Source: Cyanoderma ruficeps (taxonomy: Eukaryota > Chordata > Aves > Passeriformes > Timaliidae). From it: DNA of 64,000 nucleotides. A program made the translations under genes and the position numbers. The stretch covers positions 940,828 through 1,004,827 of the forward strand of contig VZDJ01000063.1 of the NCBI GenBank assembly GCA_008694505.1, in the 5' to 3' direction. A model generated the notes under the pieces. It ran no database searches. It saw only the letters and a list, made by a program, of their open reading frames with translations, and was not told where the DNA came from. This document shows, one piece after another, positions 1 through 12,949 of the stretch (the stretch's first letter is position 1; each line of letters opens with the position of its first letter).

Positions 1-571
1 GCACAGCCCAGAATTCAGCCTGCAACAGCAGGAGGACGGGCTGGAAGAAAATGCAAAATAATCTTCCTGTGATGTCAGAGTGCCCGTGATGTCGATGGTA
101 TCCCAATTTCTAATGGCTCCATATTCGGTAAAGTTTACTTGGACCACGGAGAGGAAATCCAGCATATTTCACTTACAGAGCAGAGCACAGCCACTGTTAA
201 CTGTTTGACTGTTAGAGCAGCTAGCACAGCTCTGGAGGAGGAATTCCTGGCCCTATACTTCCAGCAGAGCTTTATCCTGCTCCAAAAGCATCCTGGGCCC
301 AACTCCTCGATGCAACATCATTCCTGTGCACTGCACAGCTTTTCCTCACGAAATCCAATTATTTAACTCAAGTAGTTTTATGGGAGTGAACCTGGGTGCT
401 GAGTTAGGCTGATGGAAAATCCCAAACCCTGCAGACAAATTCCCACTCAGGCTTCCCAAAACAACCTGCTCCGCATTTTGTAAACTAAAGCATTTCAGCA
501 TCAGGCAGCTAAACCACTCCTTTCCTACTATTTATCCCTGCAAGTGTTCTTCTCCATTTCAATCTTGCAAC
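1..571. other. Unique non-coding DNA, nothing recognised
   Basis: No repeat unit, mobile-element tail or splice-flanked open frame is visible. The 75-codon open frame at 139-366 has no recognisable domain and low-complexity composition, so it is treated as chance. Composition is moderately AT-rich, with ordinary CpG depletion. Confidence 0.6.
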
Positions 572-655
572 AGCTAACATCCCATAATTGATAATTTATG
601 AGTTATTACCTATAGCTAACATCCCATAATTGAAAATTTATGAGTTATTACCTAT
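572..655. repeat. Two-copy 42-bp tandem duplication
   Basis: The block at 572-613, beginning AGCTAACATCCC, is repeated immediately at 614-655. One mismatch is visible (GATAATTT versus GAAAATTT). Two near-identical copies head to tail suggest a recent replication-slippage or end-joining duplication. No coding or regulatory role can be read from it. Confidence 0.93.
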
Positions 656-3110
656 ATCTGATCAGTTTAACGAGCAGGTGCTGTTAACACTGAGACTGAC
701 ACAGGCACCCTTTTCACACCGGGTATTTTAAGCAGAGCTGAGCAAAACCACAAAAACTCTCCAATAATTTGTTCTAAAATGGAAGGTAGAGAGAGGTGGA
801 GAGTTTTGTTTCATTCGCATGCTCAGCAAAGGTCTTCTCGTGGATAAATTACAATAATTAATTCCTTACTTTAGATCCAAGCCAAAATAACCTAAATTTT
901 TCTCAGGTTGACCAACGCTAATGACTCCCTACCCCTCCTTGCTGCTCTTCCATCTCCACAAAGACACTCCCAGAACTTTTCCAAACACCATAAAAATTTC
1001 TGCCCCAGGGTCTGACACCTAACTCACCCTCTGGGCTCAACTTTTAGCCTCCTCCCCATCCTGCTGCACAAATTATCCTGGCAAATTTCCCCCCATTTAC
1101 GGCTCCATCACTCACTACGGGTGTTCTGTTCCCTCAAAGCCTGGGACAGCTGAAAATGTATTTGCATCCCAGAGGAACTGTGATTTCCAGCAGGAAAAGA
1201 AATTTCCAGGCATTCGAGCCGTGCTCTCACTCGGAATATCTGCTGGCAATAATGGCAGGAAGCAGAGAGTTTAGGGATTGAGATAAAATATCGAAATAAA
1301 AATTAAAATTGAGATAAAACATGAAAACAAGGGTCCATTTTTGGCCCATCACTGTGTCCCCTCTCCGTGCCTGGGGCTGGGGAACTCCCTGGGAGCAGAG
1401 CAGAGTCTGGTGTCACAGCACTCGTGACACTCCCTCTGGTGACACCCAGCTCCCTGTTTGTTTCTCCGGTGATTTTTTTTGTCAATTACGTCTTTACCCA
1501 ATTAGCACGATCACACCTAATTACGCAATTAGGGCGACCCCGTGGTCTAAGGAAGCGTTCGCTGGCGATGCGTTACCCACGTCAGGAGCTCCTGTGGAAC
1601 GTGGGGCTCTGTGCCCCTAAATCAGCTCCTGGGGCCCTTTTGTCTGGGAGCCCTCTCAGGCCTCCTGCTGCTCCAGAATCCCAGAAATGATTTCACACTT
1701 CTGGGGACAAAAGGGAACCTCTGGCCCAGCCTCATTTATAGCTGCAGTGTAATTAAAAAGTTGTGTCTTTCCACTGTAACTCTCCGATTCCTGAAGGAAA
1801 CGTGACTCCAGCTGCTGTCCTGCCACAGAAACACTGGGATTCTCATCCAGGGAATATTTATGGTCAAAAAGAGAGAGAGAAATGTCACTGGAGCTCAGGA
1901 TTCCCAGTCCTGAGACCTCAGGAGACGCCAGTCCCAGCTTCAGTCTGGACTGGGAAGTTTTCACCCATCCCTGGTTTCATTGCCTGGTCCTTTCCCAGGC
2001 TTCAGGTGAGAGAAAACATCACAAACCTGCTTCCCCATCCCACATTTCCTCCTGCTGAATTTCCCCAAGAGGGAGGTGAGGATCCCAACCCAGAGCTGAG
2101 TTTTGGGAACTGCCTGGTTGGAATATCCCATTATTTTCCAGCACCCTGCAGTGTAAAGCAGCAGTTCAGTCACACAGAAAATCAGGGGCGCGGAGGGCAG
2201 AATATTCCCAAATAATGACACAAAACTGTGCCTCACGCACCAACCCCCTGCACTAAATCACATTTTACATGAATTTACAGACCCACTGACTTCAAACAGG
2301 ACCCCAGCCATGGACACTGACTACAGATGCTCAGGGAAGGTGAATTTTGTCTCACTGTCATCAGGAAAACCATCAGCCGAGGTTTGGCTCTCAATCTTTC
2401 GGGCTGTGAATGATCCAGAAGAAGGAGGAGCCCACCTTCCCTCTCAGATCCCAGGCAGGGCTGGGCAAGGAGGGGGTGGGAAAGCAGAAAACACTCCTGA
2501 GGCAAGAGCATTTCCTTAAGTCACTGAGCAAAAAAAGAAACACAAAACCTCCCAAAATGCTGAGGTTCCAGCCGGAGGGCTGAGATCCCTTGTGCCAAAC
2601 TGCACTGATCTTTTCTTTTCTTTTTCTCTTTTTTTAGCTGATTTTCATAAAGCTGAGACAGGAGAGGGTTTCACACTGGAAATGCTGACCTGATTCCTGC
2701 TGGTCATCTCACACCTCCAGCTCTATTTGGCAAAATTTCATTAGAAGTTGGTTGTAATGAGGAACCTCACGAGGTTCAAAGGTTCGCCCCAGCGCAGAAA
2801 ACTCTCCTAGAATTCTGTCTGGAAAACACTGAAAAGGGCAGAAAGTCCGAGAGGCTGAAAATTTGGGGAAAAAGCCTCATTGGGGCTCAGCTGAAATCCA
2901 GAGCGAGTCAATATTTTGAAAGCTCTCCAAAATTTTTCAACACAGCACAAAAGCCACGCCTCAGCTTTTAGCCGGGGTTGCAGCAATCCGAAGGTTTGCT
3001 CAATTTCACATTTTAACCTCTGGGCCTTTCCAGGGGAAGGGTGACCAGGCTCTCACTCCTGAACCAAATGTGGATTTTCAGAGGAGCTGGAGCACCAGCC
3101 CTGGGTGACA
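656..3110. other. Unique non-coding stretch with minor motifs
   Basis: From 660 to about 1320 the DNA is AT-rich. From 1320 to 2520 it is more GC-rich, with overlapping open frames on both strands that show no family resemblance. A small perfect inverted repeat, GTGTCAC (1410-1416) and GTGACAC (1424-1430), is present. A pyrimidine tract at 2609-2635 followed by AG looks like a 3' splice acceptor, but no convincing exon follows. No gene is called. Confidence 0.5.
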
Positions 3111-3250
3111 CAACAAAACCCAACAAGACTGAACAAAACTCAACAAAACCCAACAAAACTGAACAAAACTGAACAAAACCCAACAAAACCCAGCAAAACT
3201 CAACAAAACCCAACAAAACTCAACAAAACTCAACAAAACCTAACAAGACC
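3111..3250. repeat. 10-bp minisatellite, 14 copies
   Basis: Fourteen head-to-tail copies of a 10-bp unit with consensus CAACAAAACY run without indels. Variants include CAACAAGACT, GAACAAAACT and CAGCAAAACT. The 10-bp period is close to one DNA helical turn. Because 10 is not a multiple of 3 and the unit lacks stops in several frames, it creates short artificial open frames on both strands rich in Q/N/K/T or F/C/V/L. These are not genes. Confidence 0.96.
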
Positions 3251-4484
3251 AAAAACCTCAACACCCTGTGCTGGATCTCAGGGGGGAAGGTGGCACAAGT
3301 ATTAATTTTTGGGGGATTTTTTGGCTTATCCCGGGCCTGCTTTGTGACTAAAACCCAGCAGAGCCTGGTCTGGACCTGCAGCCAAGGCTGGTTGCACCTG
3401 CGTGCTGAAAAATGAAGGGACTGACAGGAAGCTGAACCAAAAGCTGGTGTCACTCCCAGGGGGGATTGTTGGGGCTGGATTTCACCAGGAACCTGCAGAA
3501 ATACAAGCAGAGGTCCCCAGCCCAGCTCAGGAATGCCACTCCTGCAATGCTCCTAAGCCACGGAGCACTCCTGGCTCGAGGAGAGGTCCCTCCCCTAAAA
3601 ATCCTCCCCTTATTTCCTCCCTTACTGATTAGAAGCAAATAAACAAAAAGAGAGGGAGGAGGGCAGGGGGGGGAAAAAAAATCAGATTACTGAAAGAACC
3701 AGAATCCTGAAATTTATCTGCCTTTTAAGAGTTTAACCAGATTTGATTATCTGAATAAGAGTATTTGGATACGGTTCAAATTCCAGGGTACACGACTCCA
3801 TTCTGCTTCTGGCGAATCCCATTTGCCACTGCATATGGTTGTTCTAATTACCCGAGTGCCATTGTGTGCTCCTCTGCTGACAAGGGCTCCCTGTGCTCCT
3901 CCCCGGGCTGCCAAAGGAGGGGACACACAAATCAATCCCCTGTGCAGCCCTCGGTGGGCACCACGAGACATCCCTGGCTGCAGGAGACCTCGCAGTGCCC
4001 CCAGGCAGCAACGGGAGGAGAAACGGTGCTGACAAGGAGATTCGCCAAATATTCAAATTCAAAAAAAAAAAAAATAAACGAATAAAATCAAAGGGGAGAT
4101 TTGGGAAAGCTCTGCGTCCTCAGCGAAGAACTTCTGCTGCTTTCAAAGGAAACAAGCCCAGCAAAACCTTCCCAGGTGCAGCCACACGGGAGGGGTTTGG
4201 TTTTCTCACCCCTAAAGCAGCCACCCTGCCCATTTCCAGAGAAAGGAGCTGCATTAACGAAGGGACTGATTTCTGCAGAGGATTTGGGACACTTTGGGGT
4301 AATTCCTACGCCCAGCTTTGATTCCCTCTGTGCCCTTGAGCCCCCCTGCAGCCCCCAGGTGGGCCAAGGGCTCTGAGCCTCAGCAGCTCCGTGGGCACCA
4401 GGGACAGAGGAGGGGAGCTCTGGGCACCTGGATCAAAGCTGCTGCACAAATGCAACCTCCTCACCCACCGTGGGAGGGGAAAAG
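3251..4484. other. Unique non-coding stretch
   Basis: Overlapping short open frames exist on both strands, none with a recognisable domain. A G/A-rich run lies at about 3650-3680 and an A-run at about 4059-4075. No mobile-element tail or tandem repeat was seen, and nothing else is supported. Confidence 0.5.
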
Positions 4485-4568
4485 AATAATAATAATAATA
4501 ACAATAACAATAACAATAATAATAATAATAATAATAACAACAACAACGACAACAACAACAATAATAAT
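4485..4568. repeat. AAT/AAC trinucleotide microsatellite
   Basis: About 84 bp of uninterrupted trinucleotide repeats alternate between AAT and AAC, with one GAC variant. The two repeat types are interleaved in blocks, which suggests point mutation followed by re-expansion. The minus strand reads as a run of leucine or tyrosine/cysteine codons depending on frame. That explains the apparent hydrophobic open frames over this interval, and they should not be read as a membrane protein. Confidence 0.96.
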
Positions 4569-6010
4569 CCCTTGTAAGAAACGGACAGGCAAAAGCTGCA
4601 CAGACTCCAATTATTCTCCTCCAGCCCAAAAGGGAGACACATTTCAAGGTTCTTCAAATCATTTTGCCGGACTCCAGCTTCACTGGAGAACTTAATGCAG
4701 TGCACTGGAACACCAGCAGCAGCAAAGAGACACAAATTAAGGCTGGGAACACAAGGCAGAGCTTTTCAAAAGGCTGGAAAACAAAGGGGCAGGGGCAGAA
4801 TATGGGAGGCTGCAGCTGAAAAAAGAACGGGGGGGGCAGTTTAACGAGAGAAAAAAGCGAAATGTTTTAAAATGAGTTTTAAAACTCAGGGAGAGCAGGT
4901 TTTGTGGAGTTTATTGGGTAACCTGAGCTCAGGGAAGCTGTGCTGCCCTCCTTGGCGTCCTCCCTGCACAAATCCAGACCCTGCAAGAGTATTCCCTGAA
5001 CCTGTCCCGTAAAGCTGAGGCCACAACACCCCCAAAGTCACCCCCAAAGTCACCCCAGAAAACCCAGGAGAAACCAGCAACGTGCTCAGCTTCAGAAAGA
5101 GCTCCCTGCTCTTCCTCCAGCAGCTGGGGGCCTGCAGCTCACCCCACTTCTGCTCCCACTTCTCTCCCGTTTCCTTTCTGAGCTCCCAGCTGTGTTTAGA
5201 CCAAGCCTCTCACCAAAAGGAGGTGAAAAAAAAAATAAAATCGGATATTGATTAGCAGGTCCCAACATACTCAGAAAGAAACTGCTCTAAAATATTTCAC
5301 AGAGAAGAAAACGAAAAATCTGCTTCTTTTTTCCTCTTTTATGGTTTGAGTATTGATTTTCTAATTTAAAAAAAAATAAAAAATACCAACCCAACTGGTG
5401 GGACCTCATTTTGGGACACATCTGACCCAATTCCCCTGCCAGGGGGGTTTTGGCAGAGGAGAGAGCACCCTACAGAAATGCAGATTGGTTTGGGTTTTCC
5501 CAGCCCATTTCTCCCTGGAGCTCAGACTGAACCAGCCCTTGCTTCCCCCAGAGGAGCACGAGGGGATCCCACACGATCAACAGTCACAGCATCCAAAAAA
5601 CCAACCCCAAACCAGCCCAGATCATTCACAGACCTTCTGGAAAAAACATTTTTTTGCTGTCACAGTCTCCTCCTGCTCCCATGGAGAGCCCCTGCTCATC
5701 CCATCACGGATGGAACAACTCCAAAATCCCAAAGGAGAGCTCGACTCCAGCTCCCTGCTCTGGGTCAAACCCCACCACACAAACCCCAGAACAGTCCAGG
5801 AGCAAAAGTTCTGCTGGAAACGACTCATCAGCTTTAATTCCCTGATTTCCCATCCAAACTGTTGGGGAATACTGAGGACCAGCTTCTATACCCAACTTTA
5901 CAACACACAGGATGCCAAAATGCAATTTTTTCCCCCCTTTTGTTTTTTAAACCTAGTTTCAGCTCACGGGGAGAAAGAAGAGTGGTTGGGCTTCTCTGAC
6001 TTCATTTTAA
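4569..6010. other. Unique non-coding stretch
   Basis: The interval contains several open frames of 60-205 codons, the longest at 5398-6015 on the plus strand. None shows a recognisable domain, a signal peptide with a plausible continuation, or splice-flanked boundaries. A-rich runs occur at about 5227-5240 and 5368-5382. No repeat family was recognised. Confidence 0.5.
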
Positions 6011-6050
6011 TATAATAAATAGAAAACTTCTATAATAAATAGAAAACACA
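6011..6050. repeat. Two-copy 20-bp tandem duplication
   Basis: A 20-bp AT-rich unit beginning TATAATAAATAG occurs at 6011-6030 and again at 6031-6050. The copies differ only in the last few bases. It is a small slippage-type duplication in AT-rich sequence. Confidence 0.9.
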
Positions 6051-9000
6051 TAGAAATCCCTGGAAATTCAGCAAAGAAGGGGGGGGAGGGAATCTTCTGG
6101 CCTACAGCAGCGTGTGTCAAAGCAGCCAAGTTCAAACCCAGAGAAATTGAAAAGTGGAAATGCAGAGCAAATCTTGGGTGGAATTAACACTGACAGCGGC
6201 TGGAAAGAAACAGTCAGACTTTATTTTGAGCTTACAGCCTAATTATTTTCATATAGAATCTATACATTGGGGTTTTGAAAAAATGACTTCTTCAAGAATA
6301 ATTGTTCCACTCTCCCGACTTCAAAGGTTCCTTTCCCAGGGCAGGCCTTGCACTGCCTGCTTCCACAGCTTTCTCCTTGCCCTACCACTTCTTTTGGACT
6401 TTCCAGCACGGTTATTTTCTCTTAAAAACCACTTGAAAAGACACAAACACCATGAAATTGGCAGGGACGGGATTCCATAATAAACTGATTTTTGAGAGAG
6501 GAGTTGGAGGGCCAAGCCCCTCCCGTGTCAGAGGAGGGATCCCAAGTTCCTGGATATAAAGGAGGAGAAGCCATTGTCTCTCTCCCAAATAAGCCAGGAA
6601 AAATAGCTCCAGTTACTTTATGCATGAAATGATTTTATCTGTTTCAGAACTGACACGTCCCTCGGCAGAGCAGGGCAGGACACGGGGTGGGACTGAATTT
6701 CTGCGGCCTGATGTCAAACCAAGGCCCCCCATCCCCTTTTTCCTCAGCACACAAACCCTTGGCACGAGGGGATTTCACCACGGAAAGCTGAGCTGGTCAC
6801 TGCAGGGCGAGATCTGCGGCCCCGCTTTTACATTCCTCTAAACAAATAAAACAAAATCTAAAAAATAAAAGCGGTGGGAGGGGAGGAAAGAAGGGAAGAG
6901 GGAGGAATGTTTGGAGGTGAGGGCAGCAGCACCCCGGGGCGCACTCGCCAGCCAGCCACAGACCTATAGATACAAGCTTGTGTGGAATATGAGCACAAGT
7001 TCGGATCTACGGGTTTGTGGCAGCAGGCAGGGATTCCAGGCAGGATTCCTGCGGCCACTGCCAGGCCCTGGGGGTCACCTCTGGGGGGAAAGGAAAGAGG
7101 AAAAACCTTCCCCCAAAGAGAATTTCGGCGTTTTGGCCAGCGGGAGCCTCGGCTCCCTCAGCACCTCGAAGCCCCTCCCTGCAGGGCGGGTGATTGATTT
7201 TGTTAAGCCACAGGTTCCTGCATTCCCATGGGTCGGGGGCCTTAAGAAAATCAGCAAAATAAAATAAAATAAAACCAAAAATTCTCGACCGACCAAAATA
7301 AAGCTGGTCTGTGTTTCTTCCTCACTCTGCTGGACAGAATTTCTGGTGATTCCACAGCGCTGAGGTTAACAGGAACGGAATTAACAGGCAGCATTGGAAG
7401 TATATCACTAACACAGGGTAGGAAATCGTCCAACAGCAAAATTTTGGGGTAGAAACAGAATTCCAATACACAGCCATTCCCTCCCACCCTGCAAAGGGTT
7501 GTTTCCATTCTGGGAGCCTGGCTGAAGCAGGCAGAGCTGCGTGAGAGGTGTCTTAACTTTCACAGAAGTCATTACTGGGCTGAGGTTCCACTTTAATTCT
7601 ATTTTTAAAGGCAAAAGACAAAACCCCCGTCACTCTGCGAAACAAGCTGGACATTCCCTCTAACCCCAACTCTGCACTTCTTCCACACAGACAACTACAA
7701 AAGTTCTTTAGGATTTTTTTCTAATGAAGCTTGAAAAGCAAAGTTTTGCCATGGCAAAGGAGGCGTCTCCTCCTTCCCTGAGGCTTCCAAGTTTTCTTTC
7801 CTGCAGAAGGAATATTTCCCATTTTACTGCTGGGGAGTCAGGCTGGAGAGCAGCCCGGCTGTGACAAAATCTCTGAGACCAACTCTTGCTCAAAGTGTCA
7901 CCAATTTTTCACTCCTCTTCCTTCAGGAGACAAACCATACCAGTGCAAGTTAATATTATCCTCTGTAAAATCAAACAGGCACCATTTGGAAAGGAATTTT
8001 TCTATTTGGATGCTGTTAGAAAATTCTCCCTCTATTTTTTTTAAAATTTTTTTTTTTGGTGCAGGTTCTTAAAATAAAACACTTCAACCTTTCCAGCCTG
8101 GTAAATATGCAATTATAAAATACAATTTTCCTTTATTTGGAATTCGCTGGGTGGCGAGAAGCTCCTGTTACAGACGTTAAACTTTCACCATCTGCCCAAA
8201 GGTTATCTAAATTCATCCTCCAAGTTTAGATTCCTACGCTGACACTCACCTTAAAATCATCCAGCTTTTCCCCAAAGTTTTTCAGCAGGCAAAAAAAAAA
8301 ATTCGTGCTTGGAGCATCTTTGAAAATCCGGGACGGCTTTTCCTGGTGGGATTTTGGGCTGGAGGGGAAAGCTCTGTCCCTGCCGCGGCCAAGGCTGGAG
8401 CAGGGAGCACACGCAGATCGTGCCCTCCTTGGGAACAGAGCTGCAAATGGAACACAACAAATGTTACCCGGCCAAAAATAACCCCAACCCCCCGTTACAA
8501 AGCTCATTTATTGCGGGGGAACCTGAGGTTAAAATCCAGGTTGTCCAGCGGGGCCTGAAAGTACAACATGAGGGGTCAGTTGTTGCTGGGATTTCTTCTT
8601 GGGGCAGGGAATTTTGGCCTCGCTCTGGGTGTGTTGTGCAAAACTGCATCGGGCAGAATGTTTGCTTTATATTCAGAATATTCGTTTTAACCCCAATGCT
8701 CTTTGCATTCAGCTGTGTGCATGAAGGGAGCTGATCTGAAGGGCTCTGGCACAAAAAGACCTGATTTTTTTTCATCTGAGATGATCTCACTGAAATACCC
8801 CAGGCAGGGGGTGGTGACATTTTCCTCACTTGATCTATTCCCAAAACTTTTTATTTTTTTATTTTTTTCCTTTCCCAGTAATTCCTGGGCTAACCTTTCC
8901 CTGGGACAGGTTAAATCCCTGAAGCTGTAAAATCCGGGTGGCTTTTCACGGGACACGTGTCCCCGGCTCTGCCCAGAGGGAACACCCAGAGCCAAACCTG

Positions 9001-10336
9001 AGCCAGACCTTCGAGGAGCCCAGCACAGGCTCCAGAAAAAACCGGGATTTGTTGGCAAAAAACCCACCCTTTTTTCCCTGCCTAAAGCAGGGCTGATCCC
9101 GGCTGCACCTCCCACTCCCCACCTGATTGGCTTTCCCAACACAAAAGGGAAGAAGGAGATTTGGGATCCATCCCCAGAGCTTCGCTCAGAGGGGGGAAAA
9201 CGGGAGGAAAAGGGGGAAAGCAGCGAGAGGTACCCCTGGAAAAGGCCCAGATGAACCCCCAGTCCAAATGTGACCGTGGCCCTGAGAGCCCTGCAGGAAC
9301 GGGGCACAGGGAGGGCATCCCATGGCACCCGGGGCTGGGAATCACAAACACCCAGGAGCCAACCTGCTCCCTCTGGAAAACAAACTCCTGGGCAAGCTTT
9401 AAGACAGCAGATTGATGCTGCAGCAAACCAACGGCTTTGTTTGTTGAAAAATGCAGATTTTTAATTATTTTTTTTTTTTTTTGAATGAGCGCTGCTTTTT
9501 AAACAGGAATTTCACTTTCAATACATTCAGGGGGGTTGAAAGGGAGCCATGGATTTGCCAAGGTGTGGGGTTGGAAATGTTTCCCCCCACTGATTAATCA
9601 CAGAGCCATTGTACCTTGTGAAAACCTGATGAACATACGCACAGTGGCAGAAAATCCATCAGAGGCAAACAAATCAATCAGCATCAGCCTGCACTTGCCT
9701 CGAATGCCAAGACTACAAACAAAAAAGTTCCAACCTGCACACGAAGGTATTTGTATTTAGGGTTCTGAGATCCTTACACTGAGCCCACTTTGCCTCGTTA
9801 TTAATTTTACAGTATCAGCGATCGCAGGATCAACAAGGTTTTGGTACGTGGGACAGCATAACATACAGAGTGTTTTTGTCAGTAATAAGCCAATACAAAG
9901 CTGGTATTTTAGAGATTTATAGCCAAAGGGATATAGAGGGAAATATGGAGAAATAAAATCCCTAAAGACCTAACGCTGGGGTTTGATTCTGTGGGTGGTT
10001 TTCTTGCAAACCACAAAGCAGAAATGCCCTGTCCAGGGAAATGGATCACTACGGCATGCATTGTGTGCCTGAGCAAAAAGCCCTTTGCAGCCATTTCGTC
10101 CCTCTGCCCCGAAATTCAGGCAAATAACAAACACAACTGTGAAATAATTCCCATTCTCTCTCCTCCCCAGTTTTAACCCCAATGTAATTAGGCCTATAAA
10201 TATATATAGATATAGATACACACACATGCACTCTATCCTAGCTTTAAAGAGCAAGTCTTTAAGGATTTCTGTGCTTGAAATAATTTTAAGGAATTAGAAG
10301 GAAAAGGGAGATACTGACTGGGAATCCAAATTACCT
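6051..10336. other. Long unique non-coding stretch
   Basis: About 4.3 kb has no recognisable gene or mobile element. It contains a purine-rich tract at about 6870-6905, an (AAAAT)-like run at about 7254-7275, and T-rich homopolymers near 8034-8058, 8849-8870 and 9467-9482. A 213-codon minus-strand open frame at 8687-9328 is the longest here but has no family signature. The AT-rich interval 9770-9960 lacks repeats and could be a conserved non-coding element, which cannot be tested from one sequence. Confidence 0.45.
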
Positions 10337-10357
10337 CAGCAGCAGCAGCAGCAGCAG
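10337..10357. repeat. (CAG)7 microsatellite
   Basis: Seven perfect CAG triplets are followed by CAT. No flanking open frame with a convincing protein context was found, so a polyglutamine tract is not supported. Trinucleotide CAG tracts are commonly length-polymorphic. Confidence 0.95.
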
Positions 10358-11149
10358 CATTCTGCAGGATTTCCTATGGAACGTGCGCTGCCATATTGCT
10401 AGGCCCAACTCCTCGGGAACGTATTCTGGAAGACAAAATGTTTATGGATATTTCCATGGCATATTTTCAAGGAATGGATGCTGTTTTCCTACAGCCAGAG
10501 GCTACAGCTTCAGCTGCAACAGGAAGAGCCAAGCTCCTACGAGAGAAATTAACTCCCCCCTCCCAAAATCCTAATTTTTACATTTTTTTGGCCCATTATT
10601 TTCCGTGTTCCACCTTGGATCAACCCACTCGCGCTCTCCCCTCCGCGAGAGCAGCGAAACCCGTGGAAATAAAACACTCCTTGTAACACGACCACACTCC
10701 ACCAGCCTGCCAGTCCTGCTTCCCACCAAAACCATCCAGGAAAATAAAGAACCGGGGAGGAAAAACGCCTTCCCTGGCAGTCAGCAACGCGCACCGACTC
10801 CTGAAAGGGACCAGCGCTCATCTCCAGCCCCTCAGCCCAAAAAGTCCAGCTGGAGCAAGGCGAATGAGAGAGGAGCCCCGTTACCTGCTCTGGAGGAGGT
10901 TCACCAGGCAAGCTTTTTTTCAGCTTGTTGACTCTTTTACCAGTGACACAAGGAATAATTATTTCTCTGTGCCGACGCGATTGTTAACAAGAGGAGAAGC
11001 CCCGGACTGTGGTGGCTCCGTGGATGCTATTCTCTTTGCACCACAGCAGGATTCTTGGCTGCCACTCCAAGCTGCTTTCACTTGCCAAGTTTTTAAGATG
11101 CCGGTTTTGCCTTTCATTTTATTGTTCCTTTCGCAACATTAAAGAGCGA
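10358..11149. other. Unique non-coding stretch
   Basis: No repeat family, splice-bounded open frame or regulatory motif stands out. Open frames on both strands (about 60-120 codons) overlap one another and look like chance frames in moderately GC-rich DNA. Confidence 0.5.
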
Positions 11150-11190
11150 CTTAAAAAAAAAAATCAACCCCCCCCCCCCCAAAAAAAAAN
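11150..11190. repeat. Homopolymer A/C tract with an unresolved base
   Basis: An A-run, a C-run of about 13 and another A-run lie side by side, ending in a single N at 11190. Such homopolymer junctions are hard to sequence. Run lengths and the ambiguous base should be treated as uncertain. Confidence 0.85.
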
Positions 11191-11713
11191 AGAAAATGAA
11201 AGAAAACCAACCCATGCACAGCTGCTATCGGGGAAAGGGGGGGAATTATTTGAATTTTGCACAAGAATGGAGGTGAGGAAGGAGAGCGCTGTGATGTAAC
11301 CACCACGACACCCACAGAAATATTCCCAATATTGGGGGGACGGGCCAGCTCCCGAGAGCAGCCCTGAGAGCAGCCAGACCCACCAGCCACCACGGCAGAG
11401 CTGCAGGCTGGTATTTCTGCCCCCTGCCAGCACCACCACCTCGATTTTTAATCCACTTCAGGCCGGTCCTCCCACTGAGGATTCCATCCAGGGGGTGCAG
11501 GGATGCTGAGCTTGGGGAGCAGCCTCCCGACAAAAGGATTCCCCAGCCCAGCCCACCCTGTTCCCGTGATGGGATTCACCCATTCCCAAACGTCCCGGCC
11601 TTTCCTGGATGCAAAGCCACCAGGAAGGAGCTCCACGGAAAAACCTCCCATCCCAACTCCCTGCAGGGTCCTCCTCCAAACACCTTCCCTCAGCGGAAGC
11701 CACTGAATTTCAT

Positions 11714-11832
11714 TCTTAATTTTTTTTTTAATAATTCGTCAAGAGATCAATTTAAAGTTTTTCTAATTTTTTTCCCGCTTTCAAATTTTTTAAAAAAAAT
11801 TATTTAGANTTTTTTTTAATTTTTTTAGGTAT
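11714..11832. repeat. A/T homopolymer-rich low-complexity tract
   Basis: Alternating long T- and A-runs extend over about 120 bp, with a single N at 11809. No unit period is evident. The local sequence is likely of reduced accuracy. Confidence 0.8.
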
Positions 11833-11879
11833 TACTATTCCTTAAATCCCCAAATTCGCCACCAAGGAGTCGATTTATT

Positions 11880-12330
11880 TCATTTTCCTTGACGTAGCAA
11901 CAAAACTCCCGGGACCGCTGCCAAGGCTCGAGCGCGTTTAAACGAACAAACAGCGACGACAACGAATAAAAAAAAGAAAAAAAGTTGTTTGCGATCCTTC
12001 CTCGGGCTGGAATATTGGAAGCACGACGGGGGATACGCTCTGTGCGCACCGCAAAGCGCAGGATGACGGAACCCCGAGCGCCCCTTGGAGCTGCAGATGT
12101 TGGAGGGACACCAACTCCAGCTGTGGGCAGGGAAAAGCTCAGGGCTCCCGGTGAGGCCAGAGCTCCTTTTCCCGGGGCAGCGGTGCCCGTTCAATCCCAA
12201 CACGGGAGCAGCTCCCCGCTCACCAACAGCCCCGCCGCGGCTGCTGGCTGTGCGCAGCTCCACGCACCGGGCGGACCGAAGCCACCCCATAATTTCACAT
12301 TGAAGGGAAAACCCGGCTCGACCCCAGACC
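11880..12330. promoter_or_regulatory. CpG-enriched block, weak CpG-island candidate
   Basis: CpG dinucleotides are visibly more frequent here than in the flanks, for example in GACGACAACGA, GCGCACCGCAAAGCGC and CCGCCGCGGC. The block ends in ordinary CpG-poor DNA. Several long open frames on both strands coincide with it, as expected where GC content removes stop codons. It could be a small CpG island or simply unmethylated GC-rich DNA. No TATA box or initiator was identified. Confidence 0.3.
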
Positions 12331-12949
12331 GAGTTTCTGTGCAAACCCCACCGAGCCTCCGACAAAAAGCGGCGTGTATTAATAAAGGGGGGGGGAGAAA
12401 AACAGAAGCTTTGTTCTAAAGTGGAAGCAGAAGATGTGAAATTTCAAAATCAGATGGCTCGGGCTGTGATTTCTTTCATTTAAATGAATTGATCTGTTGC
12501 TAAACTGCTGCTCTGGTGCCAAGAAACTTTTAACTCCTTCGGCTCAAAGCGTTTTGCTGTTTCCTCTCTCCTCCCGAGCAGGCAGCGACTAAATGGAGAG
12601 GGGAGAAGCGAAGAAGGGAGTGGGGAAGCAAAAACAAATCTGATTTTAAAAGGACGAGGCAGAGCAGGAGGAGTCCCGGGGCTGTGGGAGAACTCCTGCG
12701 GGACAAGGAGCGAGCTCCCGGCGCTCCTGAACCTTGGACAGGACACAGAAAGGCCTCGGGGCTCCACAGCTGCACCTCCAGCAGCAACTCCGGGCTGAAG
12801 CCACAACCAGCAGCAAGGAAAACCCCAAAAACCCCTGAAATCCCTGAAATCCCTGCCCCGATCCACGGCGGGCTTCACTCACCGAGAATGCCAAAGCATC
12901 TCCACCAGAACCCCCTGCCCTACACGTGTCAAAGAGAACAACAACAACA

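Noticed and set aside
2609..2637. Polypyrimidine tract followed by AG, like a splice acceptor
   Set aside because: No plausible exon or matching donor follows. T-rich tracts are common throughout the window.
3111..3250. Possible CRISPR-like or clustered repeat array
   Set aside because: The 10-bp units are directly adjacent without spacers, and the DNA is vertebrate. It is a minisatellite.
4306..4735. Minus-strand open frames with poly-leucine or poly-tyrosine/cysteine runs resembling membrane segments
   Set aside because: The hydrophobic run is the translation of the AAT/AAC microsatellite in different frames.
8687..9328. 213-codon minus-strand open frame
   Set aside because: No domain, no splice context and no repeat support. 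Chance frames of this size occur in GC-rich non-coding DNA.
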